DNA from: Gammaproteobacteria bacterium RBG_16_37_9
GTDB lineage: Bacteria > Pseudomonadota > Gammaproteobacteria > UBA9339
Direction of reading: 5' to 3'
Length of the DNA stretch: 8,886 bases
NCBI GenBank assembly: GCA_001801345.1
Contig: MGXJ01000008.1
Span: 21,819 to 30,704 of the forward strand
This document shows positions 1-6,892 of this stretch, piece by piece. Numbering within the stretch: position 1 is the stretch's first letter; each line of letters starts with the position of its first letter. Position numbers and translations under genes: made by a program. The notes under the pieces were generated by a model, which saw only the letters and a list, made by a program, of their open reading frames with translations, ran no database searches and was not told the DNA's origin.

Positions 1-2546
1 TATATCAAGATGTGCTAACTGCAGTAGCTGAGACGTTTAGCGATGGGCAATTATCCTTTAAAAATGGATACCCTAAGATTGTTGGTGGGCGTTATGGCCT
101 ATCTTCAAAAGAATTTACTCCAGCCATGGCCAAAGGAGTTTTGGATTTCCTTAAACAAAACAACCCAAAGAATCACTTTACCGTTGGTATCAAAGACGAC
201 GTAACGAATACTAGCATAGATTATGATTCAAATTTTACAGCCGATGATAGCAAGCAAAAATGTTCGATTTTTTATGGTTTAGGTTCTGATGGCACAGTCG
301 GAGCCAATAAAAATACTATAAAAATCATTGGAGAAGAAACCAATCTTTATGTTCAAGGTTATTTTGTTTATGATTCTAAAAAAGCAGGTTCAAAAACTAT
401 ATCACACTTGCGTTTTTCTCAAGAAAAAATAAGTGCACCATATTTAATTACAGCTGCTGATTTTATTGGATGTCATCAATCTGGTTTTATTGAATCAGAT
501 ACAATTTTGGATAATGCAACTTTAGGCGCTACTTTTTTATTAAATACTCCATTTGGACCAAATGAAATCTGGGATAATTTGCCAAAGATTGTAGCAGAAA
601 AAATCATAGCTAAAAAAATAAAATTCTATGTTATTGATGCATATAAAGTAGCCGCGGCTACTGGTATGGGCGGCAGAATTAACACCATCATGCAAACCTG
701 TTTTTTTGCGATTTCTGGAGTTTTACCGCGCGAAGAAGCAATTGCTAAGATAAAAGAGACGATTGTTAAAACATATAAGAAGAAAGGTGAAGAGGTAGTT
801 AAGCAGAATTTTGCAGCAGTTGATCAAACATTAGAAAATTTATTTGCAGTTAACCCTTTTGATAAGATTTCAGCTAAAGCGCATGAATTGGCGCCGATAG
901 TTAGCGGCAAATCTCCAGAGTTTGTGCAAAAAGTTATCGCAATGATGATGGATGATAAAGGCGATCAGTTGCCAGTAAGCGCATTTCCGGCAGATGGCAC
1001 TTATCCTTGTGGAACTACGAAGTGGGAAAAGCGTAATATTTCTTCAGTAGTATCTGAGTGGAATTCAGATTTATGCGTGCAGTGTGGTCAGTGTAGTTTG
1101 ATATGTCCACATGGGGTGATTCGCACTAAACATTTCCCAGCTGAGAGTTTAAATAATGCTCCAGAGAGTTTTAAAACAGCAAGGTGTTACGCAAAAGAGT
1201 TTGCTGGCGACCAATTTAGATTACAGATTTACCTTGAGGATTGCACTGGTTGCGGCTTGTGTAATGTAGTTTGTCCAGCTGTTAGTAAGGAGAAACAAGG
1301 TGTTAAGGCTATTATGCTTACGCCAAAAGCTGCACGTCTAGATAGTGAGCGTAAAAATATTGAGTTTTTTGAAAGTTTACCATACGGTGACCGACGTGAA
1401 ATCGATAATACCGTTGCACGCGGTGTTCAATATTTGCAACCATGTTTTGAGTTTTCTAGTGCCTGTGCTGGTTGTGGAGAGACACCTTATATAAAATTAA
1501 TGACCCAGTTATTTGGCAACCGTATGTTGGTTGCTAACGCTACCGGTTGTTCTTCAATTTATGGTGGTAATTTACCGACTACGCCTTGGACTCTTGATGA
1601 TGATGGTCGTGGGCCAGCATGGGCGAATTCTTTATTTGAAGATAATGCTGAGTTTGGTTACGGATTTAGATTATCTGAAGATAAAAAACAAGAAATGGCC
1701 ATAGAGTTACTTAAGGGGCTTACAGAACAAATAGGCGCTGATCTAGTAAATGCTGTTGTGCAAGGTGTAACTGCTGGTGATGAAAAAGAAATTTTTGCAC
1801 AGCGTAATCGTGTGGCAGAGCTAAAAGTAAAATTAGAACAGATTAAAGATAAAGATGCACGCGCGCAGCATTTGCTCGTATTAATAGAAAATTTGGTTAG
1901 ACGCAGTGTTTGGATTGTAGGAGGAGATGGTTGGGCATATGATATTGGTTATGGTGGATTAGATCATGTGCTTGCAAGTGGTCATAATGTTAATGTTTTA
2001 GTTTTGGATACTGAAGTTTATTCTAATACTGGAGGCCAAGCTTCAAAGTCAACTCCGCGTGCTGCGATAGCGAAGTTTGCCTCTTCTGGTAAATCAGTTG
2101 CGCGAAAAGATTTAGGTATGATTACCATGACATATGGTAGCGTTTATGTAGCACAAGTAGCGATGGGAGCAAATCCAGCACAAACTATTCGCGCCATGCA
2201 TGAAGCCGAAAATTATAATGGACCATCCTTGATTATTGCATATAGTAATTGCATAGCCCATGGTTATAATTTACGCAGTGGAGTTGATCAGCAAAAGTTA
2301 GCAGTTAATAGTGGTTTTTGGCCTTTATATCGCTACCATCCTGATCGTATTAAACAAGGTTTAAATCCTCTACAATTAGATTCGAAGGAAGCTACGGTTT
2401 CTGTGCGTGACTATGCGTATAATGAGCCAAGATTTAAGGCTTTGATATCGCAAAATCCAACACATGCAGAAGAGTTGATGAAACTGCTAGAGGACGATAT
2501 AAAAAGACGCTGGAAGATGTATACGGGTATGGCGGCTCTGAAATGA
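1..2546 (+). CDS. nifJ: Pyruvate:ferredoxin (flavodoxin) oxidoreductase, C-terminal part (5' end outside window)
   Basis: This enzyme oxidatively decarboxylates pyruvate with CoA to acetyl-CoA and CO2, passing electrons to ferredoxin or flavodoxin in the cytoplasm. The frame is open to the left edge, so the GTG at 12 is internal; about 330 N-terminal residues of a roughly 1,170-1,230 residue single-chain enzyme are missing. Counting codon 12 as residue 1, the visible order is: end of domain II and EKR region; gamma domain with GLGSDGTVGANKN from residue 89; two [4Fe-4S] ferredoxin motifs, CVQCGQCSLICP (Cys 355, 358, 361, 365) and CTGCGLCNVVC (Cys 411, 414, 417, 421); then the TPP domain. Proximal-cluster ligands are present as CAGC (485, 488), Cys513 in ATGCSSIYGG and Cys747 in NCIAHG. 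The Mg-TPP motif runs from GDG (638-640) to NTGGQ (672-676). All cofactor residues in view are intact, so it is probably functional. It ends 7 bp before a large inverted repeat. Confidence 0.97.
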   Translation, partial: YQDVLTAVAETFSDGQLSFKNGYPKIVGGRYGLSSKEFTPAMAKGVLDFLKQNNPKNHFTVGIKDDVTNTSIDYDSNFTADDSKQKCSIFYGLGSDGTVGANKNTIKIIGEETNLYVQGYFVYDSKKAGSKTISHLRFSQEKISAPYLITAADFIGCHQSGFIESDTILDNATLGATFLLNTPFGPNEIWDNLPKIVAEKIIAKKIKFYVIDAYKVAAATGMGGRINTIMQTCFFAISGVLPREEAIAKIKETIVKTYKKKGEEVVKQNFAAVDQTLENLFAVNPFDKISAKAHELAPIVSGKSPEFVQKVIAMMMDDKGDQLPVSAFPADGTYPCGTTKWEKRNISSVVSEWNSDLCVQCGQCSLICPHGVIRTKHFPAESLNNAPESFKTARCYAKEFAGDQFRLQIYLEDCTGCGLCNVVCPAVSKEKQGVKAIMLTPKAARLDSERKNIEFFESLPYGDRREIDNTVARGVQYLQPCFEFSSACAGCGETPYIKLMTQLFGNRMLVANATGCSSIYGGNLPTTPWTLDDDGRGPAWANSLFEDNAEFGYGFRLSEDKKQEMAIELLKGLTEQIGADLVNAVVQGVTAGDEKEIFAQRNRVAELKVKLEQIKDKDARAQHLLVLIENLVRRSVWIVGGDGWAYDIGYGGLDHVLASGHNVNVLVLDTEVYSNTGGQASKSTPRAAIAKFASSGKSVARKDLGMITMTYGSVYVAQVAMGANPAQTIRAMHEAENYNGPSLIIAYSNCIAHGYNLRSGVDQQKLAVNSGFWPLYRYHPDRIKQGLNPLQLDSKEATVSVRDYAYNEPRFKALISQNPTHAEELMKLLEDDIKRRWKMYTGMAALK

Positions 2547-2553
2547 AGGTGAA

Positions 2554-2640
2554 GTGAAGGTGTCAAGTCCCGACAATCGACAATGTTAATAGCAGCTAGA
2601 TTAATGGTCATTGTCGATTGTCGGGATTTGACACCTTTAC
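2554..2640. repeat. Long inverted repeat, MITE or REP/REPIN-like element
   Basis: The left arm 2557-2585 and right arm 2609-2637 are 29-bp inverted complements with a single mismatch, which would be a G-U pair in RNA. Pairing extends outward to 2554 and 2640 with one more G-U, giving about 32 bp around a 23-nt spacer. The spacer itself can close further (TTAAT 2586-2590 with ATTAA 2600-2604). The ends read GGTGTCA...TGACACC, the kind of terminus I associate with small elements mobilised by IS200-like/RAYT transposases; that link is recollection, not a search. GGTGA occurs on both flanks (2548-2552 and 2643-2647) and could be a 5-bp target duplication, though so short a match can be chance. 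It fills the nifJ-comEC gap. There is no T-run after the right arm, so it is not a canonical terminator, but the hairpin could protect the nifJ mRNA 3' end. Confidence 0.88.
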
Positions 2641-2667
2641 ACGGTGATCTGTAATTTTTTTATTGCG

Positions 2668-2673
2668 TATAAT
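2668..2673 (+). promoter_or_regulatory. Probable -10 box (TATAAT) of the comEC-msbA-lpxK operon
   Basis: A perfect TATAAT lies in the AT-rich stretch between the inverted repeat and comEC. No good -35 hexamer sits 16-18 bp upstream: the only TTGACA (2628-2633) is in the repeat's right arm, 34 bp away. The box ends 8 bp before the comEC ATG, so transcription would begin at or very near the start codon. In-frame TAA at 2670-2672 blocks any start further upstream. Confidence 0.5.
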
Positions 2674-2681
2674 CTTTAGCT

Positions 2682-5114
2682 ATGCCGCTATGGATTATTA
2701 CATTTTTTTTGGGCATTTGTTCCCTATTAGTTTGTCATGAACTTCCTAGTTTGTATTGGTTGTTAACTTTATTTCCTTTGTTATTTCTCTGGTTAGCGGA
2801 ATTGTTGCAATGTATGAGATCCTCGGATCAAGTGTCCTCGGCCAAGGACCCGAGGAAGATTACAGATCTATATTGTCATCCTCGCGCTTCGACGCGAGGG
2901 TCTACTATATGGGCAATAGTTTGTAGACAAACAACAAAAAGAATCATATTCCATATATTAGTATTTGTTTTTGGCTTTTCTTGGGCTCTAATTTATAGCC
3001 ACTGGGTTGTTACTTGGAGTTTGCCCGAAGAGTTAGAGGGCAAGAAGATATTAATCACCGGATATATCGCAGCGCCACCGATAGACAAAGCTCATCGCGT
3101 TAGTTTTGAGTTTCAAACCTCAAGTATTTCTGGAGAAAAAAAGAAGACTAGAATAAAACTTAGTTGGTATGGAGAACATCCTAAGATAAACGCAGGAGAT
3201 AAGTGGCAATTGTTGGTTCGACTAAAGAGGCCGCATGGCGTTTTAAATCCAGGTGGTTTTGATTCAGAAAAACATTTGCTAGTGCACCATATCCGAGCCA
3301 CCGGATACGTTTTTAATACTGAACTTAATCGGGTTTTAGCGTCCAATCTTCGTTATTATCCGCTTGCACGACTGCGTCAATATTTAATCAATAGAATGGA
3401 TCAGGTTTTAACCTCAAATGAGTTGTCTTCAGTCATTATAGCTTTTGTTACAGGCGCTGAAGATAGGATTACGCAGCAGCAATGGCGGGTTATGCGTGAT
3501 ACCGGAACAAGTTATTTGGTTGCTATTTCCGGTCTGCATATTGGTTTAGTCGCTAGTTTAATTTTTATTTTTGTGCAGTTTTTATGGAAATTTTCTAGTC
3601 GCTTGCCTTTGCATTTACCGGCACGTGAAGCAGGGGTTATTGCTGGATTAGTTGTGGGTTTTATATATGCAGCAGTATCTGGATTTTCAATCCCAACTCA
3701 AAGAGCTTTAGTGATGTTGGTTATGTTTAGTTTTGTGATTTTATTGCGCCGCTATACCCAATCATGGAATGCGTGGTTATGGTCTTTATTTTTAGTGCTA
3801 ATAATTAATCCACTAGCAGTATTAACAATAGGTTTCTGGCTTTCTTTTGTTGCTGTGGCGGCAATTATTTATGTTTCAAGCGGTCGTATTAGACAAAAAA
3901 CATCTTATTTACGCAAATTTTGGCGAATGCAATTAACTGTCACTATAGCATTATTACCTTTAACACTATTATTTTTTCAACAATTTTCTTTAATTACCAT
4001 AATCGCCAATATGATTGCAATGCCTGCCGTATGCTTGGTTATAGTGCCTTTAAGCTTGTTTGGTGTATTATTTTTATTGATACCGGGCAATTTTGGATGC
4101 TGGATTTTATGGTGTAGTGTGAAGCTTTTGCATATTATATGGTGGTGGCTAACATTTTTGGCCAATTTTGCAAATTGTAGCTGGTATCATCCGGTTTATA
4201 ATTGGTGGATATTATTTGCGGCGAGCATTGGGGCTGTATTACTACTTGCGCCTCGTGGATTACCTGCCAAATATATTGGGTTATTGTGGCTATCACCGTT
4301 GTTTTTTTATACGCCAGATGCGCCTAAAGTAAATGATTTTTGGATTACTTTACTTGATGTAGGGCAGGGGTTAGCGGCAGTGGTGCAAACTAAAAATCAT
4401 ATTTTACTTTACGATACTGGCCCAAGTTTTTTTGAACAAGATGCAGGAGCAAGTATAGTTAATCCTTACCTACACACTCTGGGGATAAAAGCTATTGATA
4501 CTATGGTTGTGAGCCATGGCGATGCTGATCATAGTGGTGGCGCGAGATCTATTTTAAACACATTCCCAGCTGCTAATGTTCTTACAAGTGTTCCAGAAAA
4601 ATTTACTCCATATATTGCGAAGCGGTGTGCTAGTGGGCAACGCTGGCAGTGGGATGGAGTTAATTTTCAAATGTTGTTCCCACCCCAAAACTCAAAATTG
4701 CGTGGTAATAATGCCTCTTGCGTGTTAAAGATTAGCAGCGGGAAAAATGCTATTTTATTACCAGGAGATATTGAGCGTATTTCAGAGGATTTATTAACAG
4801 CAAATTATGGAATAGACTTAAAAAGCACGGTTTTAGTCGCGCCGCATCATGGTAGTGCGACTTCATCAACTGCCGCCTTAGTTAAATTAGTTGCACCACG
4901 ATATGTTGTTTTTGCTACAGGATATAAGAATCGGTTTCATTTCCCAAGCAAAGAAGTTGTGGACAAATATATGAAGATTAATGCCAAGTTACTAAATACT
5001 GCCAAAACTGGGGCAATTATTTTTAAATTTAGTAACAAATCAGATATACTAAACGTAAGTTTGTATCGGGAGCAAGAGCGCCGTTTTTGGCATTATAATA
5101 AAGATTATAAATGA
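2682..5114 (+). CDS. comEC: ComEC/Rec2 family DNA-internalisation channel with an extra N-terminal insert
   Basis: This is the inner-membrane channel that carries single-stranded DNA into the cytoplasm during natural transformation. In order: two hydrophobic N-terminal segments (about residues 4-43), a hydrophilic insert (46-74), another membrane segment (about 88-106), a soluble N-terminal domain with NPGGFD, the multi-pass competence domain with the hallmark TGTSYLVAISGLHI ending near residue 287, then a C-terminal metallo-beta-lactamase-like domain beginning FWITLLDVGQG (Asp559). Metal-site-type residues are present: SHGDADHSGG (His612, Asp614, Asp616, His617), GDIE (Asp696) and PHHGS (His722, His723). 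At 810 residues it is longer than E. coli YcaI (754); most of the excess is the insert, which coincides with a palindromic DNA element. ATG 2682 is chosen because the N-terminus then aligns with the family and a stop lies just upstream; no Shine-Dalgarno is visible. It leads an operon with msbA, 18 bp downstream. Competence in this organism is not proven by this gene alone. Confidence 0.96.
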   Translation: MPLWIITFFLGICSLLVCHELPSLYWLLTLFPLLFLWLAELLQCMRSSDQVSSAKDPRKITDLYCHPRASTRGSTIWAIVCRQTTKRIIFHILVFVFGFSWALIYSHWVVTWSLPEELEGKKILITGYIAAPPIDKAHRVSFEFQTSSISGEKKKTRIKLSWYGEHPKINAGDKWQLLVRLKRPHGVLNPGGFDSEKHLLVHHIRATGYVFNTELNRVLASNLRYYPLARLRQYLINRMDQVLTSNELSSVIIAFVTGAEDRITQQQWRVMRDTGTSYLVAISGLHIGLVASLIFIFVQFLWKFSSRLPLHLPAREAGVIAGLVVGFIYAAVSGFSIPTQRALVMLVMFSFVILLRRYTQSWNAWLWSLFLVLIINPLAVLTIGFWLSFVAVAAIIYVSSGRIRQKTSYLRKFWRMQLTVTIALLPLTLLFFQQFSLITIIANMIAMPAVCLVIVPLSLFGVLFLLIPGNFGCWILWCSVKLLHIIWWWLTFLANFANCSWYHPVYNWWILFAASIGAVLLLAPRGLPAKYIGLLWLSPLFFYTPDAPKVNDFWITLLDVGQGLAAVVQTKNHILLYDTGPSFFEQDAGASIVNPYLHTLGIKAIDTMVVSHGDADHSGGARSILNTFPAANVLTSVPEKFTPYIAKRCASGQRWQWDGVNFQMLFPPQNSKLRGNNASCVLKISSGKNAILLPGDIERISEDLLTANYGIDLKSTVLVAPHHGSATSSTAALVKLVAPRYVVFATGYKNRFHFPSKEVVDKYMKINAKLLNTAKTGAIIFKFSNKSDILNVSLYREQERRFWHYNKDYK
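2817..2903. repeat. In-frame palindromic element inside comEC (RPE-like)
   Basis: An 87-bp (29-codon) GC-richer segment begins AGATCCTCG and ends CGAGGGTCT, inverted complements with one mismatch. It holds two hairpins. The first pairs CCTCGG 2821-2826 with CCGAGG 2850-2855, with GTCCT 2834-2838/AGGAC 2845-2849 nested inside. The second pairs CCTCGCG 2880-2886 with CGCGAGG 2893-2899 around a 6-nt loop. It encodes residues 46-74, rich in Arg, Lys and Ser (for example CHPRASTRGS), between hydrophobic segments where E. coli ComEC has no counterpart. The full insert may be longer: TGTA at 2811-2814 and 2922-2925 are 111 bp apart, and removing one repeat unit keeps the frame and leaves a protein of 773 residues. 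Resemblance to Rickettsia palindromic elements is in structure and behaviour; sequence homology was not tested. Confidence 0.8.
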
Positions 5115-5132
5115 GCGAGTTAAAATAACATT

Positions 5133-6890
5133 ATGGATAAAAAGTATATGACACCGTCTAACCCTTATACTAGCTGGGATGTTTATTTAAGACTTCTAAA
5201 ATCTGCTGCGGCATATTGGCCTTCTTTTGTGCTTGGTATTTTTGGCACAATTTTAGCTACCGGAACTGATGCAGCCATGACCTGGGCGATTAAGCCTTTA
5301 CTTGATAATTGGTCAACAGGAAAAGGACAATGGTGGTTTACTTGGCTGCCATTACTTATTATTGCAGTATTGTTTTTACGTGGCCTGGCTTATTTTCTTT
5401 CTACTTATTACCTAACGCGTGTTGGCCGTAATGTTGTTCGAGATTTTCGGCAACGTATTTTTGCACATTTGATGCATTTACCAGCTAGTTATTACGATAA
5501 GGAGACCTCGGGTAAATTATTATCAACTTTAATTTATAACACCGAACAAGTGGCAAATGCTTCTACCGAAGCCTTAATAACTGTTTTACAAGAAGGCATG
5601 CTTTTGATTTTTTTGCTTACAGTAATGGTTACGATTAGTTGGAAATTAACTCTAATGTTTATAATTACTGCACCAATTGTTGCTGTTATTGTGCGTTATA
5701 CTTCAAAGAGATTGAGGCATTTGAGCACGCGGGTGCAAGGATCAATGGGTGACTTAACTCATGTGGCACAAGAGGGGATTGAAAACTACAAAGTGGTGCG
5801 AATTTTTGGTGGTGAGGAATACGAAAAAGAAAAATTTTTTGCAGTCGCTCATCAAAATCGACAACGGGAAATGAAAGTGGTTGCTACGAGCGCACTGGGG
5901 ACTTCTTTAACCCAGATAATTACTTCAATTCCTATTGCTATCATTGTGTTTGTTGCAACTCGCCTTCGTATTACATTTGGTGGTTTTGGCGCTATTGTTG
6001 TGGTGATTTTGCGCTTGCTTACTCCCTTGCGTCGTCTTACTAAAATCAACACTGAAATTCAAAAAGGCGTTGCGGGGGCGCATAGTATTTTTGCTTTGCT
6101 TGACGAAAAAATGGAAGAAGATGTTGGTAGTAAAACTACGCATCGTGTCCATGGTAAAATAGAATATAAAAATGTTAGCTTTCATTATCCTGCTTCGAAA
6201 AAAACTGTTTTACACGATATTAGTTTTACAGTTGAGCCTGGTCAAAATATTGCCTTGGTCGGATCTTCTGGTGGCGGTAAATCGACATTAATAAGTTTGC
6301 TACCACGTTTTTATGACGTTATTACTGGCTCGGTTTTAATTGATGATATAAACATTAAGGAGTATAAATTGTCTGATTTGCGTAGACAATTTGCAGTAGT
6401 GTCGCAACATTTAACATTGTTTAATGATACGATCGCTCGAAATATCGCCTATGGTTCACTCCAAGAAGCCACTGAGGAAAAAATTGCAAAAGCGGCTGAA
6501 GCAGCATACATTTTGGATTATATAAAACACTTGCCTGAAGGACTGAATACTTTAATCGGTGAGAATGGTTTGTTGTTGTCAGGTGGTCAGCGTCAACGTA
6601 TTGCTATTGCGCGAGCTTTATTAAAAGACGCTCCAATTTTAATTTTGGATGAAGCAACTTCAGCTCTTGATACTGAGTCGGAACGTTATATTCAAGCAGC
6701 TTTAGAAACTCTAATGAAAAAGCGAACCACTTTGGTTATTGCTCATAGGTTGTCTACGATTGAACATGCAGATAAAATTATTGTGATTGATCATGGAAAA
6801 ATTATTGAAATTGGTAGTCATGAGGAGCTGTTACGTTTGAATGGGCAGTATGCTAAATTATATGCAATGCAGTTTAAGAAAAAAGGTTGA
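5133..6890 (+). CDS. msbA: Lipid A export ATP-binding/permease protein MsbA
   Basis: This homodimeric inner-membrane ABC exporter flips core-lipid A from the cytoplasmic to the periplasmic leaflet, using ATP. The N-terminal part (about residues 20-330) is the six-helix transmembrane domain, including the typical SYYDKETSGKLLSTL coupling region. The C-terminal nucleotide-binding domain has Walker A GSSGGGKST (377-385), the Q-loop region SQHLTLFNDTIARNIAYG, which is very MsbA-like, signature LSGGQ (482-486), Walker B ending at Asp506 with catalytic Glu507, D-loop SALD and the switch His538. All catalytic residues are present. At 585 residues it matches E. coli MsbA (582), with no insert, unlike its two neighbours. 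ATG 5133 lies 18 bp after the comEC stop; the Shine-Dalgarno is weak, and ATG 5148 is a possible alternative that would drop five residues. It overlaps or abuts lpxK, as in most gammaproteobacteria, which supports MsbA over another ABC exporter. Confidence 0.97.
   Translation: MDKKYMTPSNPYTSWDVYLRLLKSAAAYWPSFVLGIFGTILATGTDAAMTWAIKPLLDNWSTGKGQWWFTWLPLLIIAVLFLRGLAYFLSTYYLTRVGRNVVRDFRQRIFAHLMHLPASYYDKETSGKLLSTLIYNTEQVANASTEALITVLQEGMLLIFLLTVMVTISWKLTLMFIITAPIVAVIVRYTSKRLRHLSTRVQGSMGDLTHVAQEGIENYKVVRIFGGEEYEKEKFFAVAHQNRQREMKVVATSALGTSLTQIITSIPIAIIVFVATRLRITFGGFGAIVVVILRLLTPLRRLTKINTEIQKGVAGAHSIFALLDEKMEEDVGSKTTHRVHGKIEYKNVSFHYPASKKTVLHDISFTVEPGQNIALVGSSGGGKSTLISLLPRFYDVITGSVLIDDINIKEYKLSDLRRQFAVVSQHLTLFNDTIARNIAYGSLQEATEEKIAKAAEAAYILDYIKHLPEGLNTLIGENGLLLSGGQRQRIAIARALLKDAPILILDEATSALDTESERYIQAALETLMKKRTTLVIAHRLSTIEHADKIIVIDHGKIIEIGSHEELLRLNGQYAKLYAMQFKKKG
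6881..6886 (+). promoter_or_regulatory. Ribosome binding site deciding the lpxK start
   Basis: AAAAGG at the end of msbA is the only Shine-Dalgarno-like sequence here. It lies 6 bp before TTG 6893, a workable spacing, but directly touches TTG 6887. This favours TTG 6893 as the lpxK start, 2 bp after the msbA stop, over TTG 6887, which would overlap that stop by 4 bp. There is no ATG near this end of the gene. Confidence 0.6.
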
Positions 6891-6892
6891 TT

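Noticed and set aside
1513..1704. Plus-strand 63-codon frame inside nifJ
   Set aside because: Out-of-frame shadow of the conserved TPP domain.
2411..2611. Minus-strand open frame across the nifJ end and the inverted repeat
   Set aside because: No recognisable protein features; it is produced by the antisense of nifJ and the repeat arm.
2554..2640. Inverted repeat as the nifJ rho-independent terminator
   Set aside because: The stem is far longer than usual and is followed by TTACACGG rather than a T-run; a mobile repeat explains it better.
2807..2917. GCAAT pair (2807-2811 and 2913-2917) as target duplication of the comEC insert
   Set aside because: The copies are 106 bp apart, not a multiple of three, so precise excision would break the comEC frame; the TGTA pair 111 bp apart fits better.
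3113..3346. Minus-strand open frame within comEC
   Set aside because: Antisense to the conserved soluble N-terminal domain of ComEC, with no ribosome site or family signature.
5852..6185. Minus-strand open frames opposite msbA
   Set aside because: Low-complexity translations with no family features, lying wholly within a clearly coding gene on the other strand.
6887..6889. TTG 6887 as the lpxK start, overlapping the msbA stop
   Set aside because: The AAAAGG ribosome site directly abuts it; TTG 6893 has a workable 6-bp spacing and keeps all motifs. Not fully excluded.
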